Source: Firmicutes bacterium CAG:345 (GTDB taxonomy: Bacteria > Bacillota_I > Bacilli_A > RFN20 > CAG-288). Taken from it: 64,000 nt of DNA. The notes below the pieces were generated by a model. It did no database searches. It was not told the DNA's origin and was given only the letters and a program-made list of their open reading frames with translations. The stretch's first letter is position 1; every line of letters begins with the position of its first letter. This document shows, one piece after another, positions 9,754-17,961 of the stretch. Both the position numbers and the translations under genes were made by a program. The stretch covers positions 152,435 through 216,434 of the forward strand of contig FR893385.1 of NCBI GenBank assembly GCA_000433315.1, given 5' to 3'.

Positions 9754-10641
9754 TTAAGCTAAATCACCCCAAGTACTGATTTTTTCTTCACCATTAATAT
9801 CACAATCGTATATATTTTTTAAGTGTTCTAAAGTGATATTATCAAAAGAATTAACTTTATTAACAATAAGAGCTATTCCATCTTTAGCAACTTCATAAGA
9901 AGTACATGAAGGAGCTTTTTCACTATTAAATGTTTCAGATATCATCCCAAAATCTGAGACATTGTTTTCAGCATTTTTATATCCTGTTCCACTTCCTCCG
10001 CCACTAACAATCACATCAACATTTGTTTGAATTGTTTCATACTTTTCAGCCAATAATGTCATCAAAGGTTGTAAAGAAGTACTGCCGGAAATATTAATAG
10101 TTCCTTTAAAATCATTTTCTTTAACATAAGAACTTGTATCATCTTTTGTTGATACATATCCATTATCAGAAATTATTTTTTGAGAATCTGAACTACCTAA
10201 AAATTTATAAAAATCTTCAAACACTGGATTCTGTAAAATAGTTTCTTTATACACTATATTTAATGGTCTAGCAATTTTATAATCTCCTGTCTTAATATTT
10301 TCAACATTACAATCAACTTGATCAACCTTCAATATTTTAACTTCATCTGTGACATAACCTAAACTTTCATATGCAATAGCTAAAGGATTAGTTTTAACCG
10401 TTGCTAAAACTGTTGTTGTACTGCTGGCACTAATAACACCTGCTGGATCTTTTTTTCCTTTTAATCCAATAATTTCCATGAATGCACTTTTAGTTCCACT
10501 TCCATCATCGCGAGTAACAACTGTTATTCTTTTTGAAGTATCAAAAGAAGTATTATTTTGATTATTACATGAAGTAACTCCTAATACTGCCATTGTTACT
10601 ATAATTGATGTTTTTACATACTGCTTAATTTTATCTTTCAT
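9754..10641 (-). CDS. pstS: Phosphate-binding lipoprotein PstS, permuted domain order
   Basis: 295 residues. Lipoprotein signal peptide with lipobox VTSC at about residue 25. The phosphate-ligand motifs are present but in swapped order: the RDDGSGTKSAF motif, usually mid-protein, comes first (about 43-53), with the GYVSxxx end of the fold following, and only then GSTSLQPLM (about 185) and SGGGSGTGY (about 210), which normally open the protein. The end carries AKDGIALIVNK and the ISTWGDL strand. As I recall, pneumococcal PstS has this same order, so it is likely functional. It captures phosphate at the cell surface for PstCAB. Ribosome site GAGGG. Confidence 0.93.
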   Translation of the reverse strand: MKDKIKQYVKTSIIVTMAVLGVTSCNNQNNTSFDTSKRITVVTRDDGSGTKSAFMEIIGLKGKKDPAGVISASSTTTVLATVKTNPLAIAYESLGYVTDEVKILKVDQVDCNVENIKTGDYKIARPLNIVYKETILQNPVFEDFYKFLGSSDSQKIISDNGYVSTKDDTSSYVKENDFKGTINISGSTSLQPLMTLLAEKYETIQTNVDVIVSGGGSGTGYKNAENNVSDFGMISETFNSEKAPSCTSYEVAKDGIALIVNKVNSFDNITLEHLKNIYDCDINGEEKISTWGDLA

Positions 10642-10700
10642 TTTCTTATCCCTCGATAATTAAATTTTATCTAGTAAAGAAAATTCGAGCTATCTATTAG

Positions 10701-10728
10701 CCGTAAATTAAATGTAATAAATATGTAA
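10701..10728 (-). promoter_or_regulatory. Pho box: three PhoP-binding half-sites upstream of pstS
   Basis: On the minus strand TTACAT (10728-10723), TTACAT (10717-10712) and TTACGG (10706-10701) repeat with an exact 11-base period, the arrangement known for PhoP dimers in Bacillus (TTHACA repeats). They lie 60-90 bases before the pstS start, above a TAAAAT-like -10. This supports PhoP-activated transcription of the operon. Confidence 0.75.
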
Positions 10729-10749
10729 ATTTCAAAAATAATAACAAAT

Positions 10750-10770
10750 AAAAAACCGATATTAAATCGG
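10750..10770 (-). terminator. Terminator after tRNA-Arg
   Basis: Minus-strand hairpin CCGAT/ATCGG (10756-10770) followed by a run of six Ts. It ends the tRNA transcript and shields the pstS promoter region. Confidence 0.7.
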
Positions 10771-10773
10771 CAA

Positions 10774-10850
10774 TGGCGTCCCCGGAGGAATTCGAATCCC
10801 CGGCCTACAGCTTAGGAGGCTGTCGCTCTATCCAACTGAGCTACGGAGAC
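10774..10850 (-). tRNA. tRNA-Arg (anticodon CCU)
   Basis: 77 bases including encoded CCA. The 7-bp acceptor stem pairs GTCTCCG with CGGGGAC; D arm GCTCAGTTGGATAGAGC; anticodon stem ACAGC/GCTGT with loop CTCCTAA giving anticodon CCT; T loop TTCGAAT. A TATAAT lies about 10 bases upstream (10860-10865). It reads the AGG arginine codon. Confidence 0.96.
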
Positions 10851-10926
10851 AGCAAACTAATTATAACATAATTTTAATTATTTCTCTCCTCTTTAAAAAA
10901 GATAATTAAAATGTTAAAGTATTTTC

Positions 10927-11706
10927 ATGAAAACAAATTTTATTTTTTTTGATTGTTGGGATACCCTTATCGAATATCACGAACGTGAAGTATCAATTTT
11001 TGATGGATTAAACAAATATCTTTTAAATGAAAGAAACGAAAAAGCTAATGTAGATGAAATTAAATATTTTTTAAATGTAAAAGAAAAAATATTCAATAAT
11101 TATTTTTCACAAAATCTTTATGAACTTCCTTTTGAATTACTATACAATTTAGTTTTAAAAACAACTAATTTTTCATTATCAGTTTCTGAAAATAAATGGG
11201 AAGATATAAATAACGATTATCTTTTGCCAAAACCTATTTCTGGAATAGTCGATTTTCTTTCTTGGTGTAAAGAAAATAAAATTTCTACAGCTGTTTTATC
11301 CAATTCTATTTATTCACACAAATTCACAAAAAAATGCATTGAAGAAACTCTAAAAATAAACATGAACGATTATTTTTCTTTCATGCTTGTTTCAAGTGAA
11401 ATAGGTCCTAAAAAACCTAACCCCGATTTCTTTAAAGCCGGAATGGGACAAGCCAAAATTATCAATTCTTTTGCTTTTTATGTTGGTGATTCTGTAGTTG
11501 CCGATGTTCTAGGTTCCATTAATTCAGGATTAAAACCATGCTATTTTAATTGGAAGAAAAACAAAAGTCAAAGAACAGCTAGCATAAATAATCTTTTCAC
11601 ATTTGAAAAATATGATGAATTAAAAGATTTTATTAAAAAAGAAGGAGAATACAATCCTGAGATAATATCTAAACTGGAATTAGGAGTTCACAAAAATGAA
11701 TGGTGA
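10927..11706 (+). CDS. HAD-superfamily hydrolase
   Basis: 259 residues. HAD motif I is DCWDT (residues about 9-13), with Asp nucleophile and acid/base pair; motif II is the Ser in VLSNS; motif III is the Lys of GPKKPNPDFF; motif IV is GDSVVADV. A helical cap of ~90 residues sits between motifs I and II. Probably a small-molecule phosphatase; substrate cannot be told. No obvious ribosome site before the ATG. The gene overlaps the thioesterase by 11 bases. Confidence 0.8.
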   Translation: MKTNFIFFDCWDTLIEYHEREVSIFDGLNKYLLNERNEKANVDEIKYFLNVKEKIFNNYFSQNLYELPFELLYNLVLKTTNFSLSVSENKWEDINNDYLLPKPISGIVDFLSWCKENKISTAVLSNSIYSHKFTKKCIEETLKINMNDYFSFMLVSSEIGPKKPNPDFFKAGMGQAKIINSFAFYVGDSVVADVLGSINSGLKPCYFNWKKNKSQRTASINNLFTFEKYDELKDFIKKEGEYNPEIISKLELGVHKNEW

Positions 11707-12454
11707 TTTAATCTATACTAAAACTATACGCTTTGCTTATAGCGATTTTGATACATACGACCACATTTTGCCATCATCTCTTCAGCGTTTTTTTCAAGAC
11801 ATTGCCGGCGAACAATGTGATAAATTAAATGTTGGATATCTCGATTTACTTAAGCAAGATGCTCTTTGGATTGTTTCAAAAATGCAAATAGATTTTTTTT
11901 ATCAACTTAAGTATGATGAAGATTATATTTTTAAGACCTGGCCACTTAAAAGAAGAATGTTTTATTTTCCCCGTGAATTTGAAATAAGTGATAAAAAAGG
12001 AAATGTTATAGTTAGATGCATTTCAACCTGGCATATATTTTCTAATAGCGATAGAAAATTAATAAATCCTAAAAATATAAATCTATCTGGTCTTGATAAA
12101 GCTGAAGAAAATCAAAGCTTTTATGAAAACTGGAACATCGGTATATTAAAAGAATATGAAACTCAAACTGGGCAAAATATGTTTTCACATAAAGTTATGT
12201 TTACCGAATTAGATCATAATGGTCATTTGAATAATACTCATTATTCCGATATTGCTTTAAATTCATTGCCTGAACATCATAAAAATGAATTTCTTTCTCA
12301 GATGAAAATAATATTTTTATCTGAATGTAAATTAAATGATATAATTAATACAATCTTTTTCAAAGACTCTGACATCGATGTGATTAGAGGAGAAAAAAAC
12401 GAACATCCTGTTTTTATAGCAATGTTTAAATATGGTGAAAAAAATGGAAAATAA
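11696..12454 (+). CDS. Acyl-ACP thioesterase (double hotdog)
   Basis: 252 residues. Two hotdog domains with the family pattern: an N-terminal strand with DFDTYDHILPSSL, then ALWIVSKMQIDF, and the second-domain motif FTELDHNGHLNNTHYSD carrying the Asn and His of the active site. These enzymes release fatty acids from acyl carrier protein and are common in clostridia and gut Bacilli. Ribosome site AGGAG inside the end of the HAD gene decides the start. Chain-length specificity is unknown. Confidence 0.85.
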   Translation: MNGDLIYTKTIRFAYSDFDTYDHILPSSLQRFFQDIAGEQCDKLNVGYLDLLKQDALWIVSKMQIDFFYQLKYDEDYIFKTWPLKRRMFYFPREFEISDKKGNVIVRCISTWHIFSNSDRKLINPKNINLSGLDKAEENQSFYENWNIGILKEYETQTGQNMFSHKVMFTELDHNGHLNNTHYSDIALNSLPEHHKNEFLSQMKIIFLSECKLNDIINTIFFKDSDIDVIRGEKNEHPVFIAMFKYGEKNGK

Positions 12455-12902
12455 TACTTCGAACAAATTTATAAAAAGAATTAAATCAATTACTGGTGAA
12501 GGAATTGCAGTTCTTATCGTAAGCTTGATTATGTTAATAATCGATATAATATTTATTGTTAATTTGATAAATGGCATAAATAGTAAACAATATATGTTCA
12601 ACGCCAAAAATCAAACTAATGATATAATAATGCTAGTAGTTTTTTCTATTCTATTAGTTGCCCTTTTATCCATTATTATTTACAATCTTTTTTTCCGCAA
12701 ATTCGATAAACTTCGTCCTGTAACCAAAGATATTGAACATGGAAAAATTGTTGAAAGAAAAACAGGAAGAGAAGAAACTTTAAAAGATGCTATAAAAAAA
12801 GAAGGAAAAAACACAAATTCTAAAAACAACAATATTTCAATCAATAAAGAAAAATTAAAAGAAAATTTAAAAATTGAAAATAACGATAAGCCAAATGAAT
12901 AA
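12444..12902 (+). CDS. Small two-pass membrane protein, unknown
   Basis: 152 residues from the ATG at 12444, which has GGTGA 7 bases before it; the ATG four codons earlier lacks a site. Two hydrophobic segments (about 18-43 and 60-82) are followed by a Lys/Glu/Asn-rich charged tail that is probably cytoplasmic. It overlaps the thioesterase stop by 11 bases. I do not recognise a family. Confidence 0.65.
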   Translation: MENNTSNKFIKRIKSITGEGIAVLIVSLIMLIIDIIFIVNLINGINSKQYMFNAKNQTNDIIMLVVFSILLVALLSIIIYNLFFRKFDKLRPVTKDIEHGKIVERKTGREETLKDAIKKEGKNTNSKNNNISINKEKLKENLKIENNDKPNE

Positions 12903-12917
12903 AAATTTGGCTTTTTA
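12888..12917 (+). terminator. Rho-independent terminator overlapping the stop codon
   Basis: AAGCCAAAT (12888-12896) pairs with ATTTGGCTT (12905-12913), then T-rich. The stop codon lies in the loop. Confidence 0.8.
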
Positions 12918-12929
12918 TTTTTCATATTA

Positions 12930-12958
12930 TTGTGTAACTATCAAAAATATAATATAAT
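12930..12958 (+). promoter_or_regulatory. Sigma-A promoter of udk
   Basis: TTGTGT, 17 bases, TATAAT, 21 bases before the udk start. Confidence 0.6.
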
Positions 12959-12979
12959 AAAGACCCGAATAGGTAAATT

Positions 12980-13591
12980 ATGAGCAGTATAATTTTAATA
13001 GGCGGCGGAAGCGCTTCGGGCAAAACATTTGTTAGTAAAAAGATCATTGAAGAACTTGGAAGTGATAATGTCACAAGAATAAGTATCGATGATTATTATA
13101 AAGATTTAACTAATATTCCAATCGAAAAGAGGGCAAAGATCAACTACGATTCTCCTTCAGCTTTTGATTGGCCTTTACTTGCTGAACATATTTCAGAATT
13201 AAAAAAAGGTAATTCTATAAATAAACCGATATATGATTTTACTATTCATAATAGAAAAGAAGAAACTGAATTAATTTTTCCAAGAAAAATTATCATAATT
13301 GAAGGAATTATGGCTTTAGTAAAAAAAGAAATACGAGAATTAGGAGATGCAAAAGTATTTATTAAAGCTTCTGCTGAAACAAGATTAATTCGTCGCTTAA
13401 AAAGAGATCATGAAGAACGTGGAAGATCATATGATAGTATTTTAAAACAATATTTTTCTCAAGTTATTCCATCATACGAAGATTCTATCGGCCCAAGTTC
13501 AAATTATGCCGATATGATTATGGAAAACAATGGTGAGACAAATAAAGCTTTAAATATTTTATTGACGTATATAAAATCAATGATTAATTAA
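12980..13591 (+). CDS. udk: Uridine kinase
   Basis: 203 residues. P-loop GGGSASGKT near residue 8, then SIDDYYKDL with the catalytic Asp, the nucleoside lid DSPSAFDWPLL, PIYDFTIHNR, the IIEGIMAL Walker B strand and RRLKRDHEERGRS (basic lid). It phosphorylates uridine and cytidine in pyrimidine salvage. Single-gene unit between two terminators. Confidence 0.93.
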   Translation: MSSIILIGGGSASGKTFVSKKIIEELGSDNVTRISIDDYYKDLTNIPIEKRAKINYDSPSAFDWPLLAEHISELKKGNSINKPIYDFTIHNRKEETELIFPRKIIIIEGIMALVKKEIRELGDAKVFIKASAETRLIRRLKRDHEERGRSYDSILKQYFSQVIPSYEDSIGPSSNYADMIMENNGETNKALNILLTYIKSMIN

Positions 13592-13605
13592 AATAAATAT
13601 AAATT

Positions 13606-13634
13606 GGAAATCTTAATAATAGATTTCCTTTTTT
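13606..13634 (+). terminator. Terminator of udk
   Basis: GGAAATCT/AGATTTCC stem with 7-base loop followed by about eight Ts. Confidence 0.85.
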
Positions 13635-13641
13635 ATTGCAC

Positions 13642-13679
13642 AAAAAAAGTTAAGTTTCAAAGTTTTCAAAACTTAACTT
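13642..13679 (-). terminator. Terminator of tkt
   Basis: An 11-bp stem (13647-13657 with 13669-13679); on the minus strand it is followed by a T run, just after the tkt stop at 13687. Together with the udk terminator it separates convergent genes. Confidence 0.8.
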
Positions 13680-13686
13680 TTATCTA

Positions 13687-15663
13687 TTACTTTAAATTAT
13701 CCAATATTGCAGAAATTCTTTTTGCCAAAGCTTCAGCAGTAAAGTTGAATTTTTCCATAACTTTTTCAGCTGGGCCAGAAGCACCAAAAGTTTCAATTCC
13801 CATAACATTTTTACTAATGACATGCCATCCAAAAGTAGACAACATTTCAACAGAAATTCTTCTTTCATATGATGGTCCCAAAACATTTTCTTGGTATTTA
13901 TAATTTTGTTGTAAAAAGCGATTTAGACTTGGCATTGAAACAACACGTGTATCAATACCCTCTTTCCATAGTAATTTTTGAGCCTCCAAAGCTAAACCAA
14001 CTTCAGACCCAGATGCAACAATAACAAAGTCTAATTGTTTTTCTTCTGGCGAAACAATATATCCACCACATTTAACTCCTTCATATGAAGTTGTTGAAAC
14101 TGTTGGTAAGTTTTGTCTTGAAAGAATTAAAGCAGTAGGATGATCTAACGATTCAAGAGCTAATTTCCATCCTGCAGCAGTTTCTTTTCCATCACATGGA
14201 CGAATTACATCCATATTAGGAATTGATCTTAACATTGCTAATTGTTCAATTGGTTGATGTGTTGGACCATCTTCACCAACTGCGATAGAATCATGTGAGA
14301 AAAGATAAATAGCTGGTAGCTTACTCATCGCTGCCATTCTAACAGCTGGTTTTAAATAATCGGAAAAAACTAAGAAACATCCAACATAAGTTCTTAAACC
14401 TCCATGGAGTAAAATACCATTTTGTATAGCAGCCATAGCAAATTCGCGAATTCCAAAATTAATATTTCTTCCTTCATAATGTTCGGAAGAATAATCTATC
14501 TCATCTGGAAGACCAGTTTTAACTGAAGCAGCAACATCAGCACTACCACCTACTAAATTAGGAATACTCTTATTTAATAATTTCAAAAGATTTCCAGAAA
14601 TGTTTCTAGTAGCATCTTTATAATCTAACGAATATTCAGGAAGACTATCATAGACTAGTGTAGAAACATCATTAGTCAAAGAAGCTTTAAAGAATTTAGC
14701 CTTCTCAGGATATTGTTTAGAATATTTTTCAAATTCATCTTGATAATCTTTATAGGCTTTTTCACCACGCTTTACAAAAGATTCTTTAAATGTATAATAT
14801 ATTTCTTCTGGAACTTCAAAAGGACCATAGTTATAGCCATAGAATTTTTTGGCTCTTTCACCATCTTCAATTCCTAATGGAGAACCATGAACTTTATTCA
14901 AGCCTTGATTAGCTGATCCATAACCAATAATTGTATGAACAATAATAAGAGATGGATGTTCTTTAGATTCTTTAGCTTTTTGAATTGCTAAGTCAATAGC
15001 CTCAACATCATTGCCATCTGGAACATCATAAACATTCCATCCAGCTGCTAAAAATCTATCCTTTTGACTTTCCGAAGATGAATTAGAAAGTGGTCCATCT
15101 AATGTAACAGCATTTGAATCATAAAATAAAATTAATTTATTTAATTTTTGAAGACCTGCAAAACTGATTGCTTCTTGAGAAATACCTTCTTCTAAACAAC
15201 CATCACCACATAAAACATATGTATAATGATCTACTAATCTTTTTCCTTCTGGATAAAGATGAGAAAGCATTGTCTCAGCCATCGCTTCACCTACTGCTTG
15301 TGCTATTCCTTGTCCTAATGGTCCACTGGTGGCATCTATTCCAGGAGTGTGTTTATATTCTGGGTGACCTGGTGTTAAAGAATCAACTTGTCTAAAATTC
15401 TTTAAATCATCCATTTTAATATCGTAACCTGCAAGATGTAAAACTGTATATAACAACATTGATGCATGGCCAGCAGACAAAATAAATCTATCTCTATTTA
15501 TCCAATCAGGATGCTTAGGATCACTTACAAGATGACGTGTAAAAAGAGTATAAAGAATTGGAGCAGAACCTAAAGCCATTCCTGGGTGTCCGCTTTTTGC
15601 TTTATTTATGCCATCGATACAAATTGAACGAATAGCAGCAACTGCAAGTTTGTCGTATTTCAT
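13687..15663 (-). CDS. tkt: Transketolase
   Basis: 658 residues. Start at 15663 chosen for AAGGAG five bases upstream; the longer frame would enter the leader RNA. N-terminal thiamine-diphosphate domain with SGHPGMALGSAP, GPLGQGIAQAVG and GDGCLEEG (the GDG...N cofactor motif); middle domain with INFGIREFAM carrying the catalytic Glu, and SHDSIAVGEDGPTHQPIEQ; C-terminal domain ends ASGPAEKV. It exchanges two-carbon units in the non-oxidative pentose phosphate pathway. No oxidative-branch gene is in the window. Expression may depend on the structured leader at 15693-15833. Confidence 0.96.
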   Translation of the reverse strand: MKYDKLAVAAIRSICIDGINKAKSGHPGMALGSAPILYTLFTRHLVSDPKHPDWINRDRFILSAGHASMLLYTVLHLAGYDIKMDDLKNFRQVDSLTPGHPEYKHTPGIDATSGPLGQGIAQAVGEAMAETMLSHLYPEGKRLVDHYTYVLCGDGCLEEGISQEAISFAGLQKLNKLILFYDSNAVTLDGPLSNSSSESQKDRFLAAGWNVYDVPDGNDVEAIDLAIQKAKESKEHPSLIIVHTIIGYGSANQGLNKVHGSPLGIEDGERAKKFYGYNYGPFEVPEEIYYTFKESFVKRGEKAYKDYQDEFEKYSKQYPEKAKFFKASLTNDVSTLVYDSLPEYSLDYKDATRNISGNLLKLLNKSIPNLVGGSADVAASVKTGLPDEIDYSSEHYEGRNINFGIREFAMAAIQNGILLHGGLRTYVGCFLVFSDYLKPAVRMAAMSKLPAIYLFSHDSIAVGEDGPTHQPIEQLAMLRSIPNMDVIRPCDGKETAAGWKLALESLDHPTALILSRQNLPTVSTTSYEGVKCGGYIVSPEEKQLDFVIVASGSEVGLALEAQKLLWKEGIDTRVVSMPSLNRFLQQNYKYQENVLGPSYERRISVEMLSTFGWHVISKNVMGIETFGASGPAEKVMEKFNFTAEALAKRISAILDNLK

Positions 15664-15692
15664 TTTTTCTCCTTCAAATAAAATTAAAATGC

Positions 15693-15833
15693 CCAAAGGA
15701 ATTGTCAGTTCCCTATAATATATAGGGGGAAACTTCGCCGAGCATTAGGATTCCTAACTTAATAGGCTTTCAACACCTGACATCGCACCCGTCTCCCAAA
15801 GAATTAAATGTTGGAAACGCATATATCCTCTGG
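15693..15833 (-). ncRNA. Unidentified structured RNA or leader upstream of tkt
   Basis: About 141 bases between a good promoter and the tkt ribosome site. The ends pair (CCAGAGGA at 15833-15826 with TCCTTTGG at 15700-15693). Inside are a hairpin GTTTCC/GGGAGAC, an inner stem TGTCAG (15782-15777) with CTGACA (15708-15703), and within that two hairpins, TTAGG/CCTAA enclosed by GCC/GGC and CCCTATA/TATAGGG. This is a multi-way junction, as in riboswitches. I see no conserved core of TPP, FMN, SAM, lysine, glycine, cobalamin or T-box RNAs. The SD lies about 20 bases beyond the closing stem. It could be a cis-regulator or a separate small RNA. Confidence 0.5.
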
Positions 15834-15841
15834 ACAACATT

Positions 15842-15870
15842 ATTTTAACAAATGATATTTTTATATTCAA
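15842..15870 (-). promoter_or_regulatory. Promoter of the tkt leader RNA
   Basis: Minus strand TTGAAT, 17 bases, TAAAAT. The predicted transcript starts within a few bases of the first strand of the closing stem of the structured RNA, consistent with it being the 5' end of the transcript. Confidence 0.6.
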
Positions 15871-15949
15871 TAATTGCATATTATTCATTCTCAACATTAC
15901 TTTTTTACTAAAATAAAAGAAATTAACAATTTATCCTCATTATTTTATC

Positions 15950-15978
15950 TTGACAACACAATGTATATCGAGTACAAT
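15950..15978 (+). promoter_or_regulatory. Promoter of tRNA-Thr
   Basis: TTGACA, 17 bases, TACAAT, ending 9 bases before the mature tRNA: the strongest consensus match among the promoters I noted in this window. Confidence 0.8.
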
Positions 15979-15987
15979 TTTTAATGC

Positions 15988-16061
15988 GCCTTGTTAGTTA
16001 AGTGGTATAACAGATCCATGGTAAGGATCAGTCGCTAGTTCGATTCTGGCACGAGGCACCA
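15988..16061 (+). tRNA. tRNA-Thr (anticodon GGU)
   Basis: 74 bases including CCA. Acceptor GCCTTGT pairs with ACGAGGC; D arm GTTA/TAAC; anticodon stem GATCC/GGATC with loop ATGGTAA, anticodon GGT; T stem GCTAG/CTGGC with loop TTCGATT. Confidence 0.93.
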
Positions 16062-16078
16062 TTAATTTTTGAAATATA

Positions 16079-16116
16079 GGTTTGATGCAAAGAAAATATG
16101 TATCAGGCTTTTTTTT
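16079..16116 (+). terminator. Terminator of tRNA-Thr
   Basis: An 11-bp stem with several G-T pairs (16079-16089 with 16099-16109) followed by eight Ts. Confidence 0.75.
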
Positions 16117-16462
16117 GTTTCTAAAATTTTATTGTTTAAAGAAGTTAGTAAGAATCAAAAATAGCCAAAATTGACATAAGTTTTCGAATCTTAAAAATTT
16201 TATTCAGGAGAACAAACATATTCAAAAATTTTTATTTAGAAGAGTCTAAAATTGACATTATTAAACAATATTTTTCTAGCAAGAAAAAAAGATATTTATC
16301 AAAAATATAATGTAAGCAAATCAATACTATAGAGATAGATATTCAAATATGGAAATTTAATTTTTTGAATTCTTTTTAAACATTTTTATTTTTTATAAAC
16401 AACTAAAAATTACGTCAATATTATGTAAAGTATTATATTTAAATAATATTAGAAAAAAGGTA
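16117..16462. other. AT-rich intergenic stretch, no feature seen
   Basis: About 345 bases with no convincing open frame, hairpin or promoter. It separates tRNA-Thr from the palindromic operator region. No direct repeat of the tRNA 3' end was seen, so there is no support for an integration site. Confidence 0.5.
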
Positions 16463-16569
16463 TATACTCGTAAGTATAATACTCTTGAGTATATGATATT
16501 TAAGCTTTTAATTCAGACAAAAAAATACTTGAAATAAAATATACTCTTGAGTATAATACTCTTGAGTAT
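16463..16569. promoter_or_regulatory. Two pairs of tandem palindromic operators over the promoter of the DUF234 ATPase
   Basis: The palindrome ATACTCTTGAGTAT occurs at 16479-16492, 16541-16554 and 16556-16569, with a variant (TATACTCGTAAGTATA) at 16463-16478. Within each pair the repeat period is 15 bases. A promoter TTGAAA (16529-16534), 17 bases, TATAAT (16552-16557) is interleaved with the second pair: one palindrome fills the spacer and the next overlaps the -10 and start site. This is the geometry of a repressor operator. The binding protein is not encoded nearby unless the ATPase itself binds. Confidence 0.6.
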
Positions 16570-16584
16570 AAAGATGGTGATAAT

Positions 16585-17961
16585 ATGTTTTATGGTAGAA
16601 AAAAAGAACTTGAAAAATTAGAGAAAGAATATCTTAAAAATAATTCATTTTGTTCAATTTATGGTACAAGAAGAATTGGAAAAACTTCTTTAATAAATGA
16701 ATTTATTGCAAACAAAAAACACATTATGTTTCAAGCAAAAGAAGTATCTAATAATGATAATTTAAAATATTTTTCTTTTAAAATATTAGATGCATTTAAT
16801 AGAAATGATGAATATGTATATTCATCTTGGGAAAAAGCATTTGATGCAGCAATATCATTTTTTAATGGAGATAAGGGTGTAATAGTAATTGATGAATATC
16901 CTTATTTAGTTAAATCTTATGAAGGTATTTCATCAATTATTCAAGATGTTTACGACAACAAACTTAAGAATAGTAATATTATGCTTATTTTGTCAGGATC
17001 AAATCTTTCATTTATGGAACACGAGTTAAACGATAAGCAATCACCTCTTTATAAGAGATTAACCTTAAAAATGAAAATTAATAAAATGCCATTTGAAGAA
17101 GCTATATTATTTTTAAGTAATTATTCAAATGAAGATAAGATTAAATTTTTATGTATGTTTGGTCAATATCCATTCTATCTATCAAAAATTAATGAGAATT
17201 TATCATTTGAGGAAAATCTAAAAGAATTGCTTTTTAATGAAAATTCAATCCTTTTAGATTGTCCTAAATTATTATTATCAAATTCGAGTAGAGAGCAAAG
17301 CTTTTATAATTCTATTTTGCTTTATCTTGCAGGAAAGAAAAAAAGTCTTACCGAATTAAGCAAGTTAATGAATGAAGAAGTGACTAAAGTTAATAAATAC
17401 ATGAAAACTTTAACTGATGCACAAATTGTAATAAAAAAAGAAATGTTTAATTCAAAAAGGCAGTCATATTATTATATTGAAGATCCAGTATTACGATTTT
17501 ATTATCAATTTTTACTAAATAATATTGATAAAATTGAAGCTGGATTTGGCGAAACTCTTTTTGAAAGATTAAAAGATGATATTCATTTATTTATATCATA
17601 TTCATTTGAAGATGTTGCAATTTCTTATATGGAAGGATTATCAATTAGTGGTAAACTTGGTGGAATTTATTATCCTATTCAAAATTTAATTATTGAAAAA
17701 TCAGAATTAAATCGATCTATTGAAATTGATGGTATCGCACGAGATGAAGACTCTCTTCTTGTACTTGAATGTAAATTTACTAATAAAAAAAGAACTATGA
17801 ATGACTTTTCTAAAATGGTTCAAAATACTTCTATCAAAATGTTTTCAAATATAAAAAAATTTGATTATTATATTATATCTAAAAATGGATTTGAAGAAAA
17901 TTTATTAAATCTTAATGACAAAAATTTGCATTTAATAACGCTTGATGATATGTTTAAATAA
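16585..17961 (+). CDS. AAA ATPase with C-terminal DUF234 nuclease-like domain
   Basis: 458 residues. N-terminal P-loop GTRRIGKTSLINEF near residue 27, Walker B GVIVIDEYPYL near 110, sensor LSGSNLSFME, a winged-helix region (about 245-320) with LTELSKLMNEEVTKVNKYM, and a C-terminal PD-(D/E)XK-like core where IEIDG is followed by VLECKFT. This archaeal-type ATPase family is widespread in host-associated bacteria but its role is unknown; members are often treated as selfish or defence-related. It stands alone, under the palindromic operators. The catalytic residues look intact. Confidence 0.85.
   Translation: MFYGRKKELEKLEKEYLKNNSFCSIYGTRRIGKTSLINEFIANKKHIMFQAKEVSNNDNLKYFSFKILDAFNRNDEYVYSSWEKAFDAAISFFNGDKGVIVIDEYPYLVKSYEGISSIIQDVYDNKLKNSNIMLILSGSNLSFMEHELNDKQSPLYKRLTLKMKINKMPFEEAILFLSNYSNEDKIKFLCMFGQYPFYLSKINENLSFEENLKELLFNENSILLDCPKLLLSNSSREQSFYNSILLYLAGKKKSLTELSKLMNEEVTKVNKYMKTLTDAQIVIKKEMFNSKRQSYYYIEDPVLRFYYQFLLNNIDKIEAGFGETLFERLKDDIHLFISYSFEDVAISYMEGLSISGKLGGIYYPIQNLIIEKSELNRSIEIDGIARDEDSLLVLECKFTNKKRTMNDFSKMVQNTSIKMFSNIKKFDYYIISKNGFEENLLNLNDKNLHLITLDDMFK

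Noticed and set aside
15693..15833. Reading the tkt leader as 6S RNA or SRP RNA
   Set aside because: 6S RNA is one long hairpin with a large central bubble on both sides; here the 3' side has almost no bubble and there is a multi-way junction. The SRP GGAAG/GNAR core is absent.
16463..16569. CRISPR-like repeats
   Set aside because: Only four short palindromes with no spacers of regular length and no cas genes; the geometry fits operators.
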